DNA from: Planctobacterium marinum
GTDB taxonomy: Bacteria; Pseudomonadota; Gammaproteobacteria; Enterobacterales; Alteromonadaceae
NCBI RefSeq assembly: GCF_036322805.1
Contig: NZ_AP027272.1
Coordinates: 2,480,001 to 2,544,000 of the forward strand
Direction: 5' to 3'
Length of the DNA stretch: 64,000 nt
A program made the translations under genes and the position numbers. Within the stretch, counting starts at the first letter, position 1. The number at the start of each line of letters is the position of its first letter. The notes under the pieces were generated by a model. It made no database searches, had not been told where the DNA came from, and was given only the letters and a program-made list of their open reading frames with translations. Of the stretch, positions 28,232-38,804 are shown piece by piece.

Positions 28232-30823
28232 TTAGTTTGCTACTACGCTTTCATCTCTGACAACAATGGCTGTACCTTGCGTAGCAAAGAAAGTCGCCAT
28301 TTGCAGTTGCATTTCAGTAGTAGCTGCAACGCTCGAAGTTGGGTTGAACAACGAACCATGCTCACCTGCTACGAATCTTACAGCACCGCTTTGTGGTGTT
28401 TCAGCAACAACTGAGCTGCTTATAGAAGGTAATCCCAAGAATCTGATCAGTGCTTCTGTACCTGAAGTCGGTAGTGAAGTGGTATTTGGAATAACCTGAT
28501 CACTGCTGCCTTCAGATCCATCACCTACAACTTCGTGTAGCAATACTGGCGTTGTGGCCGCCAGACGCGCTGCGTAGTTGTTTGGATCGCCACCTTCAAT
28601 CACGGTTTGGGCCGCAAAAGCAAACTGGCCGATTATGGCTGCATCTGCTGCAGCTTGGGCCGCGGTTCTTTCACCCACGTATTGCAAGTAAGCCGGGATT
28701 AAAGCTTGTGATACCGGCACACCGTTGGTTTGTGCATAAGTACCTAAAGCTACCTGGAACGACTCAGAACCGCCGGCCAATACGCTAGCAGAAACCAGAG
28801 GTCCGAAACCAGCAGACTCAATCAGGAACTGAGCAATACCGCCACCAGGAACAGATAAACCTGCAGTTTTGAACTCGAACATAGAGTTAAACGCTGCTAA
28901 GTCACCACTCATTGGCGTATTCGCAGTAGCAACCGTACCAATACCTGTAATTGAACCTAAGCTTTGGCCCATGAAGTGAACGTTAGTAGGATCGATGTCA
29001 GCTTCACCAGTCGTATCAACCCAGGCGTTCAACCCAAGACGTAAGCCCATAGTATCAACGATACTTTGTCTCAAGTTATCACGTGCAGACAGCAAGCTAC
29101 CCAGATTCAAATAATCTGTGGATGAGCCACCGAAGCCATTTGAGGCATTGACTGTTTGACCGTCAATTTCAAAACCACGACTACCATGCAGAGGATGGTC
29201 GATAGCTACAGTTGCAAATCCAGCTAAAGCCAAGGTACCTGCTGCGGCTAACACATCTTCTTTCTTGGACGTAATACCGTGCTGAATCACGACAACTGGC
29301 CAGCCAGCTTCGGGTTTACTTACCGGAGCAATCTCATCTGGATTAATTGTCGCCAGGAAGTTGATCAATTCTTCGTCCGGAATAGTCACCTGAACTTCAA
29401 TTGTCTCAGTACCATCTGGATTTGAACCTTGTGCTACAGGCACTGGAGCAAATTTAGTCAAATGACGGCGGTCGGTAATGCCAATCGCAGCCAAATTCAA
29501 ATCATACAGTTGACCACCACTGGCAGCCTGACAAAGTTCATTGTTAGGACCTACTGCGCCATTTGCAATTAAACTTGCAACCGTACCAGGTGCTGAGCCT
29601 TCAATGGCAGAAACGGCCGCACCTGATGTGCAAGCACTACGCCACCAGTCGCCTAACGGATTCTCTGGGTTTGAGTAATAAGGCAAGTTTACCTGACCGG
29701 TTTTCAGTGTCGCTGCACAGAAAGGAGCTAGTGAACCATAGGCACTGGCAACGGTTGGGTAAAGTGGGTTTAACGGGTCGCCCGTCAGAATAGCCCGCAT
29801 CGTATCGCAGTTTAGACCCAAAGCTTCAAACTGTGCGAAAGTATCAGCGCCCAGTAACGTTGGCCCCAACACATCGTATGCACTATCACCACGAGGTGAA
29901 TCACCTACTGCTACAACAGGTAGATATTGTGCAGCAGTCGCTTGTGCCGTTGGTAAATCAACACCTTGAGCAAGTAACGTACCTAACGCCTGCGCGAATG
30001 GGCCAACCTGCAATTGCTTAACTGTAGCAGTTACCGTACCAGCAGAGCCGGTTGAGATGTATGCCGCGTAGCTGGTTTGTTCAATTGGAATACCCGCGCC
30101 AGACGAACCATTGACCAAGAGATTCACTAAGCCTTGAAGCTGTAGCTGATCAGCAGAGGAAAGTGGTAAAGAATTAATGTCTTGTCGAGCCAGTTCCCAA
30201 GTTGTTGAACCCAGCACAGGACGACCATCGGAATCTAGCAAGTCTTCCGTTACAACTAACATGTAACCTTGGCCGGGCTTCAATGGACGCAATGGAATAA
30301 TAGCAATAGTGTCACTATCACTCAGGGTAACCGCGTAATCCTGGTTCAGTGTTAGTCTTTCACCAATCTCACAAGGCACACCCGGCGCTGCAACCTGAGA
30401 AGCAATCGCCTGACAAGCTGCAGAAGTACCTTCAAGCGCTTGTGTTGCCTCGTAAATATGGATAGCGTTTGGTGCCTGCAATGAAGCTAGTGGAAGAGTG
30501 ACGTTAGCAGGCAAGTCCACGTCAATAGTCATAGGATATTGGGTGGACCAACCATCCAGCGCGCCTACTGCGTCGAGCGGATTGGAACCGTCGAAGTCGG
30601 TTTGATTTTCTGATTCAATAGTGAAGTCAAAAAGGCTGGTAGCCGGTAACATTGCTGCGTCATTGGGCAGCGGAAATGTCGAAGGTGGATTAAACACGAT
30701 ACGTGCAAAAGGCTTATCGACAGGAGTCTGTGCCTGGACCTCAACCAGGTCCTCGCCTCCACCTCCACAGCCGGAGAGGCTGAGAGATGCGGCAATCGCG
30801 GTGCAGAGTAGCAGTTTTTTCAT
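28232..30823 (-). CDS. VolA/Pla-1 family lipase or lysophospholipase lipoprotein
   Basis: The 863-residue protein begins with a lipoprotein signal (LSLSGC followed by GGGGED), then the family's N-terminal domain starting ARIVFNPPSTFPLPNDAAML, a helical/linker region, and an alpha/beta-hydrolase domain with the nucleophile elbow MGQSLGS (G-x-S-x-G) and VVIQHGITSKKED upstream. In Vibrio cholerae VolA is a surface lysophospholipase that releases fatty acids for import. I chose ATG 30823, with GGGGA directly upstream. A FadR-like box lies ~90 bp upstream, consistent with a role in fatty-acid scavenging. Confidence 0.85.
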   Translation of the reverse strand: MKKLLLCTAIAASLSLSGCGGGGEDLVEVQAQTPVDKPFARIVFNPPSTFPLPNDAAMLPATSLFDFTIESENQTDFDGSNPLDAVGALDGWSTQYPMTIDVDLPANVTLPLASLQAPNAIHIYEATQALEGTSAACQAIASQVAAPGVPCEIGERLTLNQDYAVTLSDSDTIAIIPLRPLKPGQGYMLVVTEDLLDSDGRPVLGSTTWELARQDINSLPLSSADQLQLQGLVNLLVNGSSGAGIPIEQTSYAAYISTGSAGTVTATVKQLQVGPFAQALGTLLAQGVDLPTAQATAAQYLPVVAVGDSPRGDSAYDVLGPTLLGADTFAQFEALGLNCDTMRAILTGDPLNPLYPTVASAYGSLAPFCAATLKTGQVNLPYYSNPENPLGDWWRSACTSGAAVSAIEGSAPGTVASLIANGAVGPNNELCQAASGGQLYDLNLAAIGITDRRHLTKFAPVPVAQGSNPDGTETIEVQVTIPDEELINFLATINPDEIAPVSKPEAGWPVVVIQHGITSKKEDVLAAAGTLALAGFATVAIDHPLHGSRGFEIDGQTVNASNGFGGSSTDYLNLGSLLSARDNLRQSIVDTMGLRLGLNAWVDTTGEADIDPTNVHFMGQSLGSITGIGTVATANTPMSGDLAAFNSMFEFKTAGLSVPGGGIAQFLIESAGFGPLVSASVLAGGSESFQVALGTYAQTNGVPVSQALIPAYLQYVGERTAAQAAADAAIIGQFAFAAQTVIEGGDPNNYAARLAATTPVLLHEVVGDGSEGSSDQVIPNTTSLPTSGTEALIRFLGLPSISSSVVAETPQSGAVRFVAGEHGSLFNPTSSVAATTEMQLQMATFFATQGTAIVVRDESVVAN

Positions 30824-30910
30824 ATGTATCCCCAAATCCTATTCTAATTATTGTTTAACCTTGTAGGTTTAGTATCCGCATTAATTGTGTGCAGGTAAAT
30901 GTTTGGTCAT

Positions 30911-30927
30911 AACTTGTACGACCAGTG
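30911..30927. promoter_or_regulatory. FadR-like operator before the lipase gene
   Basis: AACTTGTACGACCAGTG differs at only two positions from an idealised FadR operator of the form AACTGGTACGACCAGTT. It lies about 90 bp before the lipase ATG in the divergent region shared with the YciK-like reductase. No fadR gene is in the window, so the assignment rests on motif resemblance and on the lipid-related gene. Confidence 0.6.
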
Positions 30928-31126
30928 ACAATTAACCCAATATTATGGGCAAATAAAAGTATTTGCAAAGATTTGTTAACTCTTTGTTAGTAAATCAACC
31001 AGTACGCAAAAGCCAGTACCTGCTCTACCCGCTTTACATCAATGATTGAGGCTTTTTATCAATAAACTATCCCAAACATAGGACAGTCAGTGTTAAAATC
31101 CAGTTTTTTTTACAATTGGAAAGTAT

Positions 31127-31870
31127 ATGCTTGATTTTCAGCCAAATTCTGATGCTTTGTCGGGTAAAACCATATTGGTAACTGGCGCTGGTGATGGCAT
31201 TGGCAAAGAGGCAGCGCTGCAATTTGCGCGCTATGGTGCCAATGTTATTTTACTAGGTCGCACGATTGCAAAACTGGAGGCCACTTATGATCTTTGTGAA
31301 AAACAAAGTAACGCTGAGTTGGCCATCGTGCCCTTGGACCTGGAAGGCGCAACAGTAAAGCATTATCAGGATATGGCCAGTACCATTGAAAATCAGTTTG
31401 GTAAATTAGATGGCTTATTACACAACGCCAGTTTATTGGGACAGTTACAACCCTTCGGTCAAATCCCGGAAGCCGAATTTCGTCAAGTAATGCAAGTTAA
31501 CCTCAATGGTCAATTTTTTATGACTCAGGCTTTATTGCCTGTTTTGAAAAAAGCCCCCAACGCATCTGTGGTGTTTACTTCTTCTTCGGTAGGTGTAAAA
31601 GGTCGTGCTTATTGGGGTACTTACGCTATTTCAAAATTTGCCACCGAAGGCATGATGCAATGCCTGGCAGACGAATACTCAAATAGTACAATGCGCTTTA
31701 ATTGTATTAACCCAGGTGGCACACGAACGGGGATGAGAGCGAAAGCATTTCCCGCGGAAAACCCCGAAAGTTTAAAGACCCCAACCGATATCATGCCTGC
31801 ATATTTGTATTTAATGGCTGATGCTAGTATTGGTGTCACCGGCGAAACCCTGAATTGCCAGCCTAAATAA
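31127..31870 (+). CDS. yciK: YciK-type short-chain dehydrogenase/reductase
   Basis: A 247-residue classical SDR: NAD(P) motif TGAGDGIGK (T-G-x3-G-x-G), NAG-equivalent LHNASLL, catalytic Ser in SSSVGVKGRA and YxxxK as YAISK. The overall sequence, including the start LDFQPNSDALSGKTILVTG, matches the YciK group, whose substrate is unknown. A GGAAAG RBS lies 7-8 bp before the ATG. It is convergent with glnS, with a shared terminator. Confidence 0.88.
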   Translation: MLDFQPNSDALSGKTILVTGAGDGIGKEAALQFARYGANVILLGRTIAKLEATYDLCEKQSNAELAIVPLDLEGATVKHYQDMASTIENQFGKLDGLLHNASLLGQLQPFGQIPEAEFRQVMQVNLNGQFFMTQALLPVLKKAPNASVVFTSSSVGVKGRAYWGTYAISKFATEGMMQCLADEYSNSTMRFNCINPGGTRTGMRAKAFPAENPESLKTPTDIMPAYLYLMADASIGVTGETLNCQPK

Positions 31871-31887
31871 ATACAGCAAACAGCCAT

Positions 31888-31915
31888 AAAAAAAGCCTCT
31901 GATGAGGCTTTTTTT
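31888..31915. terminator. Bidirectional terminator between yciK and glnS
   Basis: Stem AAAAAAAGCCTC / GAGGCTTTTTTT around a TGAT loop, with A and T tracts on either side, fits termination in both directions for these convergent genes. Confidence 0.9.
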
Positions 31916-31927
31916 ATTATGTGATAG

Positions 31928-33589
31928 TTAGTCGCCTATTTTGGCCCAGGTATCTCTGAGCGCCACAGTACGGTTAAACACCAACTTATCTTGCTGAGAC
32001 TCCTTGTCTAAACAAAAGTAGCCTGTTCTTTCGAACTGTACGGCTTCGCCAATGGCTTTACCAACCAGACTGCATTCCACAACACCATTGAGTTTAACAA
32101 GCGATTCAGAGTTGTAGGCTTCTGCCAGTTCCATCGCGCCGGGATTCGCCTCTTTAAACAAACGATCGTAAAGTCGAATTTCCGCAGGATTATTACGCAC
32201 AGCAGAAACCCAATGGATTACCCCTTTGACTTTACGGCCATCTGCGGGATCTTTACCCAAAGTATCGGCATCATAAGTGCAATAAATCGTCTGAATGTTA
32301 CCCTCAGCGTCTTTTTCCACTCGTTCTGCTTTAATAACATATGCATTGCGCAGACGAACTTCTTTTCCCAACACCAGCCGCTTGTATTTTTTATTGGCTT
32401 CTTCGCGGAAGTCATCACGCTCAATGTAAATTTCGCCATCAAAAGCTAGCTCTCGCTCACCCAGTTCAGGTTTATTGGGATGATTCGCGGCCTTTAGTAT
32501 TTCACCTTCAGTATTGGCGTAATTTTCAATCACCACTTTTATCGGATCTAACACTGCCATTGCACGAGGTGCGTCTTCGTTGAGTTCATCCCGGATACAG
32601 GCTTCTAACATGGACATTTCGATCAAATTATCCATTTTAGTCACACCAATGCGGCTACAAAACTCTCTGATAGACGCTGGCGTGTATCCTCTACGGCGCA
32701 AACCGGCGATGGTTGGCATCCGCGGATCGTCCCAGCCATCCACAAAACCTTCAGTTACAAGCTGGATCAGTTTGCGCTTGCTTAGTACCGTGTATTCGAG
32801 ATTTAAGCGAGAAAACTCATACTGTCTGGGCTGAGTTTCGATGCTGATATTGTCGATTACCCAATCATACAACCGACGGTTGTCCTGAAACTCCAATGTA
32901 CACAATGAATGAGAAATGCCCTCAATCGCATCCGATATACAGTGGGTAAAATCATACATAGGATAAACGCACCATTTCTCGCCAGTTTGATGGTGATTAG
33001 CGAATTTGATGCGGTAAATCACTGGATCGCGCATGCACATAAACGGCGATGCCATATCAATTTTGGCGCGCAAGCAGCAATGACCTTCCGGGTATTCGCC
33101 TTTGGTCATCTTATCAAACTCAGCCAGGTTTGTGGCCGCATCGGTATCGCGATAAGGGCTGTGCTGACCGGGTGCTTTTAGTGTGCCACGCATTTCGCGA
33201 ATTTGCTCTTGTGAAGAAAAATCAACAAACGCTAATCCTTTTTCAATAAGCTCTACGGCGTAACCGTGTAACTTGTCGAAATAGTCTGACGAGTAACGTA
33301 CCTCACCTTCCCAATGGTACCCCAACCAGCTAACGTCTTCTTTGATAGCGTTAACATAGTCTATGCTTTCCTTCTCAGGGTTAGTATCGTCAAAACGAAG
33401 ATTGCACGTGCCCTTGTAATCTTCAGCAATACCGAAGTTAAGGCAAATGGATTTAGCGTGTCCGATATGCAAAAAGCCGTTCGGCTCTGGCGGGAAACGA
33501 GTATGTACACTTGAATGTAGACCCGACTCCAGGTCGCGATCTATGATCTGTCTGATAAAATTGGTCGGACGATTTTCTGTCTCGGCCAT
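31928..33589 (-). CDS. glnS: Glutaminyl-tRNA synthetase
   Basis: GlnRS charges tRNA-Gln. The 553-residue protein (E. coli 554) has the class I motifs HIGH at 41-44 ([15 protein letters not shown]) and VLSKRKL in the KMSKS position, plus [20 protein letters not shown] for acceptor-stem recognition and the C-terminal anticodon-binding beta barrels. Start ATG 33589 is preceded by GAGGAT. It stands alone and ends in the bidirectional terminator. Confidence 0.97.
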   Translation of the reverse strand: MAETENRPTNFIRQIIDRDLESGLHSSVHTRFPPEPNGFLHIGHAKSICLNFGIAEDYKGTCNLRFDDTNPEKESIDYVNAIKEDVSWLGYHWEGEVRYSSDYFDKLHGYAVELIEKGLAFVDFSSQEQIREMRGTLKAPGQHSPYRDTDAATNLAEFDKMTKGEYPEGHCCLRAKIDMASPFMCMRDPVIYRIKFANHHQTGEKWCVYPMYDFTHCISDAIEGISHSLCTLEFQDNRRLYDWVIDNISIETQPRQYEFSRLNLEYTVLSKRKLIQLVTEGFVDGWDDPRMPTIAGLRRRGYTPASIREFCSRIGVTKMDNLIEMSMLEACIRDELNEDAPRAMAVLDPIKVVIENYANTEGEILKAANHPNKPELGERELAFDGEIYIERDDFREEANKKYKRLVLGKEVRLRNAYVIKAERVEKDAEGNIQTIYCTYDADTLGKDPADGRKVKGVIHWVSAVRNNPAEIRLYDRLFKEANPGAMELAEAYNSESLVKLNGVVECSLVGKAIGEAVQFERTGYFCLDKESQQDKLVFNRTVALRDTWAKIGD

Positions 33590-33944
33590 TGGTCATCCTC
33601 TAACTAGTTTAAAACGCCCCAAAAGTTTCTTATTCGTTGTTCTACGCAGATTTTACGGGGGGAATAATTCAAAACCAGAATGATAACTTTTTGCCTGACT
33701 GGAAGGAAGCGCGATTTATACTCACTGAACCATTTGCGTTAATCGCCAACAAATTAATTGCCAATAATCTCTCGGCAACGCTGTCAAACTATCAAAAGTC
33801 CCGTCACATCGTTTATTTTGTGAACGACGAGCAACCTGTTTATTAACTTTTGCCGCTACAAGCGCAATAAAACTTGTGCCATACCATAAGAGCGGACTAC
33901 TATTTTTGGGTGAGAAATAAAACAATAATGACTCAGCAAACACA

Positions 33945-34976
33945 ATGAAAGAAAAAGCCACATCCTTTGATATCGCCCACAAGGCCGGTGTTTCCCAATC
34001 AACAGTGTCTCGGGCGCTGCGCAACAGTCCGCTTGTGAGCAAAGAAACTCGCGACAAAATTAAAGCTATCGCACGCGAGTTGAACTACAAAGTTGACAAA
34101 AATGCCAGCAATCTGCGGCAGCAACAAAGCAAAACGTTGGCGTTATTGTTGTTTGAAGATCCCACCTCAGACGACAGTATGATCAATCCTTTTTTCCTAT
34201 CCATGTTGGGTAGCATTACCAGAGCGACGGCAAATGCCGGTTTTGACCTGCTGGTGTCGTTTCAACAATTCAGTGACGACTGGCATGCAGATTTTGAAGA
34301 TACCCATAAAGCAGACGGCATTATTCTGTTGGGCTATGGCGACTTCCTGGAATATCAGGATAAGTTACAGGCGTTAGAAGAACAAAACACCCACTTCGTG
34401 CGTTGGGGGGCGATTAACGAAAGTCACCCAGGTGTAGTTATCGGCAGCAATAATTATCAAGGCGGTAAAAACATCACTCGACACCTGATTTCATTGGGCC
34501 ACAAAGAATTTGTATTTATCGGTGGTGCTGACAATAACTGCCCCGAATTCCTGGAGCGTTTTAATGGCTTTAACGACGCCTTAAAAGAAGCGGGTCTATT
34601 GGGCGAAAATCAGCGCGCTAAACATTGGGATGCGATATCCACCGAACACTCAGGCTACAATGTGGCTAAAGCGCTGGTGGAGTCAGGTGCGAAAGTCGAT
34701 GCAATATTATGTGCTTCCGACCTGATTGCTATTGGCGTATTAACCGCGTTAAAAGATTCCGGCATCTCAGTACCAGGCGACATTGCGGTGGCGGGTTACG
34801 ACAACATCCCATTGGCCCCCTTTACCAATCCGCCCCTGTCTACCGTTAAACAAAATACGAAACTGGCGGGAGAACTGTTAGTAGACGCATTAGTGGGACA
34901 GATTGAAGGCCAACCGGTTGAAAGCCATCTCATAGATGCAGAGGTCGTTATACGCCACAGTTGTGGCGCAAAATAA
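33945..34976 (+). CDS. LacI family transcriptional regulator of the glucan locus
   Basis: The 343-residue protein has the LacI HTH (SFDIAHKAGVSQSTVSRALRNSPLVS, with the hinge helix near residues 45-60) and a periplasmic-binding-protein-type effector domain (residues ~62-340). It is encoded next to the MFS transporter and GH97 genes, so it most likely represses them in the absence of an alpha-glucoside such as maltose. The palindrome CATACGTATG at 38807 is a candidate binding site. The predicted ATG lacks a strong RBS. It is convergent with the MFS gene. Confidence 0.9.
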   Translation: MKEKATSFDIAHKAGVSQSTVSRALRNSPLVSKETRDKIKAIARELNYKVDKNASNLRQQQSKTLALLLFEDPTSDDSMINPFFLSMLGSITRATANAGFDLLVSFQQFSDDWHADFEDTHKADGIILLGYGDFLEYQDKLQALEEQNTHFVRWGAINESHPGVVIGSNNYQGGKNITRHLISLGHKEFVFIGGADNNCPEFLERFNGFNDALKEAGLLGENQRAKHWDAISTEHSGYNVAKALVESGAKVDAILCASDLIAIGVLTALKDSGISVPGDIAVAGYDNIPLAPFTNPPLSTVKQNTKLAGELLVDALVGQIEGQPVESHLIDAEVVIRHSCGAK

Positions 34977-34997
34977 GTCGATTAGTCGTTAAAAGAA

Positions 34998-35026
34998 AGA
35001 AGGCAGGCATTACGCCTGCCTTTTTT
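34998..35026. terminator. Bidirectional terminator between LacI and MFS genes
   Basis: A 9-base stem AAGGCAGGC / GCCTGCCTT around ATTAC, with flanking A and T tracts. It touches the stop codon of the convergent MFS gene. Confidence 0.85.
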
Positions 35027-36551
35027 ATGCTTCCCGTACTCTCAAGGTCAGGAGTCCGGCAATAGCCATACTTATCGCCGCTATCAATAGTGCATAGATG
35101 GGTTCACCATCGAAGATACGCGTTACCATAAAACCCAGAATACTGGCGGCAACCAATTGCGGTAAAGTGATAAAGAAGTTAAAGATCCCCATAAAGATCC
35201 CCATCTTATTTTGCGGCAAGGAATTGGCCAACAAGGTATAGGGAATAGACAGAATTGAAGCCCAGGCAAAACCAATACCCACCATGGAATAAATAAGGTA
35301 ATTGGGGTTGTCGATGAGCAAGAAAGACAAAAAGCCTAATGCACCGAGAAACAAATTGATCAAGTGAGTAATGCGCAGATTTGTCGCCTTCACCAGAATA
35401 GGGATAACGACAGCAGCTAACGCCGCGAAAGCGAACTGTCCACCAAACAACACGCCGACCCAGTTTGCGCCCTCATTGTAAGCCGTTGAAGAAGGGTCAC
35501 TGGTATGGTAATGGTGAGAGGTTACTGCTGCGGTGGTATAGATCCACATAGCAAATAACGGAAACCACGAAAAGAACTGTACCCAGGCCAGTTGTTTCAT
35601 GGTATCAGGCATATTAAACAAGTCATCCATCATGGTATTAAAGCCATTGTCCGCCTTATTTTGTTTGGCGAACATCCCGGCCAAAAGCTGCAAAGCACCA
35701 AAGGCAGCAAGCACACCCGACAAAATAAATAACTTCTTATCTAAAGAGGCACTAAAAATTTGAATGATGGCCGTTAACACTAAGCCGATAATTAACCAGA
35801 TTACACCGCCTTTCAGGTAAGCCTCAGCAGGATGTGTAACGTGTTCTTTAATTTGCACGGCGTGGGCTCTTCCGGCCTTGTCTTCAGCTTCTTTCTCCGC
35901 TGCGGCGAACTCGTCGAGTTCTTCCGGACTGTACTCTTTGGTAGACCAGATGGTCCAGCCCACGGCTAAAAAGAAGGCGACTGCACCAAAGTAAAAGGAA
36001 AATTTAACCGAATCAGGCACGACTCCCGGCTCTGCGGTATTGCTCACATCTAACCAATTGGCCAGTATCCAAGGCATTGCCGATGCAATCGTCCCCCCGA
36101 TACCGATAAAAAAGCTTTGCATTGAAAAGCCGGTAGCGCGTTGTTCCTTTGGTAACATATCGCCAACGAAAGCGCGAAACGGCTCCATGGAAACATTAAT
36201 AGCAGCATCCATAATCCAGAGCATACCGGCAGCTACCCACAAATAAGGCGAATTAGGCATGGCAATCAAGGCCAGGCTGGCGGCAATGGCTCCGTACAGG
36301 AAATAAGGTCGGCGGCGTCCGAGTTTATTCCAGGTATTGTCGCTCATGTGACCAATTATTGGTTGTACCACTAACCCGGTGAGCGGTGCCGCAATCCACA
36401 ATATGGCCAGATTGTTGTAATCAGCCCCCAGTGTTTCAAAAATACGGCTGACGTTGGCATTTTGCAGGGCGAAGCCCATCTGGATCCCCAAGAATCCAAA
36501 ACACATATTGAAGATCTGAAAAAAATTGAGTTCCGGCTTAGCTCTGTACAT
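35025..36551 (-). CDS. MFS sugar transporter, SLC45/GPH-like (probable maltose/alpha-glucoside uptake)
   Basis: The 508-residue protein has about 12 membrane segments with a long cytoplasmic loop (residues ~200-245). The N-terminal signature MGFALQNANVSRIFETLGA and GLVVQPIIGHMSDNTWNKLGRRRPYFLYGA matches the sucrose/maltose MFS symporters found beside GH97 or GH13 genes in Alteromonadales and Xanthomonas. It would import di- or oligosaccharides with cations. It lies in line with GH97 (minus strand), 110 bp downstream of it. Confidence 0.87.
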   Translation of the reverse strand: MYRAKPELNFFQIFNMCFGFLGIQMGFALQNANVSRIFETLGADYNNLAILWIAAPLTGLVVQPIIGHMSDNTWNKLGRRRPYFLYGAIAASLALIAMPNSPYLWVAAGMLWIMDAAINVSMEPFRAFVGDMLPKEQRATGFSMQSFFIGIGGTIASAMPWILANWLDVSNTAEPGVVPDSVKFSFYFGAVAFFLAVGWTIWSTKEYSPEELDEFAAAEKEAEDKAGRAHAVQIKEHVTHPAEAYLKGGVIWLIIGLVLTAIIQIFSASLDKKLFILSGVLAAFGALQLLAGMFAKQNKADNGFNTMMDDLFNMPDTMKQLAWVQFFSWFPLFAMWIYTTAAVTSHHYHTSDPSSTAYNEGANWVGVLFGGQFAFAALAAVVIPILVKATNLRITHLINLFLGALGFLSFLLIDNPNYLIYSMVGIGFAWASILSIPYTLLANSLPQNKMGIFMGIFNFFITLPQLVAASILGFMVTRIFDGEPIYALLIAAISMAIAGLLTLRVREA

Positions 36552-36661
36552 GCCTGTCCTTTTTTCTGGTTGTCATTTTTGTTCTTTGCTTAAAAGTATC
36601 ACAAGCTGAACAATTTGCACCGCGAATGCGCAACAAACCCTACAGCAGCGATGCCACTAAA

Positions 36662-38713
36662 CTATTTTTGCAATTTAAAACGAATGGCTACACCACCACT
36701 TGTAGCCATACGCAGACTCAAGCTTTCACCTTTTCTCACTGGCTTTCTAAAAATCGACATTTCATAGGGGTGGTCTCGCCAATCCGCTTTAGCTCCATCT
36801 TGATATACCTGCATGTCGTAGACCCGGTCGGCATCCAAAAAGTCGGTTTTTATTTCTACAACCCGGGGGTTCTCATCCGTTAAACCACCCAAGTACCAAT
36901 CGTCACCATCGCGCTCCTTACGGGCAAACACCACGTAATCGCCTACCTCGCCAGCCAGGGCAATACTTTGCTGCCAGTCTGCGGGTACATCACGAATAAA
37001 CTGAAAAGCGGGCAAATTGTTTTCGTAATGGCGAGGCAGATCCGCAGCCATTTGAATGGGACTGTATAACACTACATATAAAGCCAACTGTTTTGCCAAC
37101 GTGGTTTGCACCCGATTCTCAGCGTGCAAGCCATACGGGGCTAGATTAAATATACCGGGGGTAAAATCCATAGGGCCTGAAAGCATACGCGTATATGGTA
37201 ATACCGCGGTATGTTCTGGTGGATTAGGCGGTGAACCCCAAGCATTAAACTCTTGGCCTCGAGCGCCCTCTCTGGTTATCCAATTGGGATATGTGCGGCG
37301 CAAGCCAGTGTCTTTGATAGGCTCATGGGTATTGATGCTGATTTTGCGCTGCGCGGCTTCAAGTACCGAATGCAAATATTCATTGGCCATAAACTGTCCG
37401 TCATGCCATTCGTGTCGCACTATGCCATTGGCATCAATGCGCTTAATGTCTCCGCCATCGGCTACATAACCTGTTTTTACCTGTCGAATGCCCATTTTTT
37501 CGTACAAATCGAAAGCGTCGGCCATTTGATTGCGGTAGTTAGTGACACTGCCAGATGTTTCGTGATGACCCACCAAGCGAACGCCTTTGTCACGAGCGTA
37601 CTGTGCCAGGGCGGGTAAGTCGAAATCTGGGTAAGATTTGGTAAAGCTAAACACATCACCATTGTGGAACCAACTGCCATCCCAGCCTTCGTTCCAGCCT
37701 TCAACTAATACACCATCAAAACCGTATTTTGCGGCAAAATCGATATAGCGCTTGGTTTCTTCGGTAGTGGCACCGTGCTTTTCGCCTGAGCCCCAGGTTT
37801 TTTCATTAACGTGCATGGCCCACCAAATACCCACATACTTACCAGGCTCAACCCAAGACACATCGCCCAACTTATTGGGTTCGTTGAGATTCAGGATCAG
37901 ATCGGAATTTAATAGCCCGGTAGCATCATCGGCAATTTGAATGGTACGCCATGAGGATTTAAAAGGAGCCGCCGTTTTTACCCGAATACCGTCGCACCAG
38001 GGAGTCAAGTCGGTTTTTAAGGTGTTATCGCGCCCTTTATCCAGGGTAAAAGCCGCGTAATCCACAAGCGCCGCCTCGTGAATACTCACATGAGTACCCG
38101 TTGGTAAGCGCACCGTAAAAGGCGTGTGCACGCGGTCAATAGCGCTGACAGGCGTGGTTTCGTAAATATATTCGTAGCGATTCCAGCCTCTTGCCGGTAT
38201 CCACCAGGCGGTAGCGTCTGACGCCAGAGCAAATTCAGTTTCTTCATCGACGATATCTACTTGCTCTATATTCTTGTGAGGGTTTACCTCATAGCGAAAG
38301 CCGAGGCCATCGTTAAAAACCCGAAACCGCACAGTAAACTGATAATCTTGTTCATTCTTAAACACCACACTCAGCTCGTTGTGCTGGTCGGTGATAAATT
38401 GCCTTTCACCCCAAGGTTGCTCCCAAGTTTGATTGACACTTTGAGTTTGTGAGCTTTGGATATCAAACCCGGCGCCAAAAGCCGGTAACTGTTTAAAGAC
38501 CAGTCCCAGACGCGAATTGTTAAGAATGGTTTCATTGTCGAATTTCACTGAGTAACCCGGAACATCGCCATCATCACTGAGCAACACCGTAATGCGGCTG
38601 TCAGGCGATTGCACTTGCAGGGTTTCTGCCTGGCTATGGGCAATCGGCAATAATAACGAGGTGAAAACCAACAATGAGCCGGGCTTAGTGAACAAAGAAG
38701 AGTGATTCGGCAT
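36662..38713 (-). CDS. GH97 family alpha-glucosidase, exported
   Basis: The 683-residue protein has a signal peptide (GSLLVFTSLLLPIAHSQA) and the GH97 fold: N-terminal beta-sandwich, central TIM barrel, C-terminal sheet. It contains the family blocks RYEYIYETTPVS, GVLVEGWNEGWDG, GHHETSGSV and INTHEPIKDTGLRRTYPN with REGARGQEFNAW. The glutamates fit the inverting SusB-type alpha-glucosidases rather than the retaining alpha-galactosidases; I infer cleavage of maltose/alpha-glucans. I chose the ATG at 38713; TTG 38740 and ATG 38734 are upstream alternatives. A relic of its 5' end occurs at 45773-45833. Confidence 0.9.
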   Translation of the reverse strand: MPNHSSLFTKPGSLLVFTSLLLPIAHSQAETLQVQSPDSRITVLLSDDGDVPGYSVKFDNETILNNSRLGLVFKQLPAFGAGFDIQSSQTQSVNQTWEQPWGERQFITDQHNELSVVFKNEQDYQFTVRFRVFNDGLGFRYEVNPHKNIEQVDIVDEETEFALASDATAWWIPARGWNRYEYIYETTPVSAIDRVHTPFTVRLPTGTHVSIHEAALVDYAAFTLDKGRDNTLKTDLTPWCDGIRVKTAAPFKSSWRTIQIADDATGLLNSDLILNLNEPNKLGDVSWVEPGKYVGIWWAMHVNEKTWGSGEKHGATTEETKRYIDFAAKYGFDGVLVEGWNEGWDGSWFHNGDVFSFTKSYPDFDLPALAQYARDKGVRLVGHHETSGSVTNYRNQMADAFDLYEKMGIRQVKTGYVADGGDIKRIDANGIVRHEWHDGQFMANEYLHSVLEAAQRKISINTHEPIKDTGLRRTYPNWITREGARGQEFNAWGSPPNPPEHTAVLPYTRMLSGPMDFTPGIFNLAPYGLHAENRVQTTLAKQLALYVVLYSPIQMAADLPRHYENNLPAFQFIRDVPADWQQSIALAGEVGDYVVFARKERDGDDWYLGGLTDENPRVVEIKTDFLDADRVYDMQVYQDGAKADWRDHPYEMSIFRKPVRKGESLSLRMATSGGVAIRFKLQK

Positions 38714-38804
38714 AAGCTTCTCGCAAGGGTGCATTAACAATCCATGAGGGTTGTTTAACTTAAATTTAACAGGATTCTAAACGGCAATTTTCACCGACAC
38801 CACT

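Noticed and set aside
36600-36661. A possible second LacI operator (TTGCACCGCGAATGCGCAA) before the MFS gene
   Set aside because: The halves do not form a proper inverted repeat and do not match CATACGTATG, so I did not call it.
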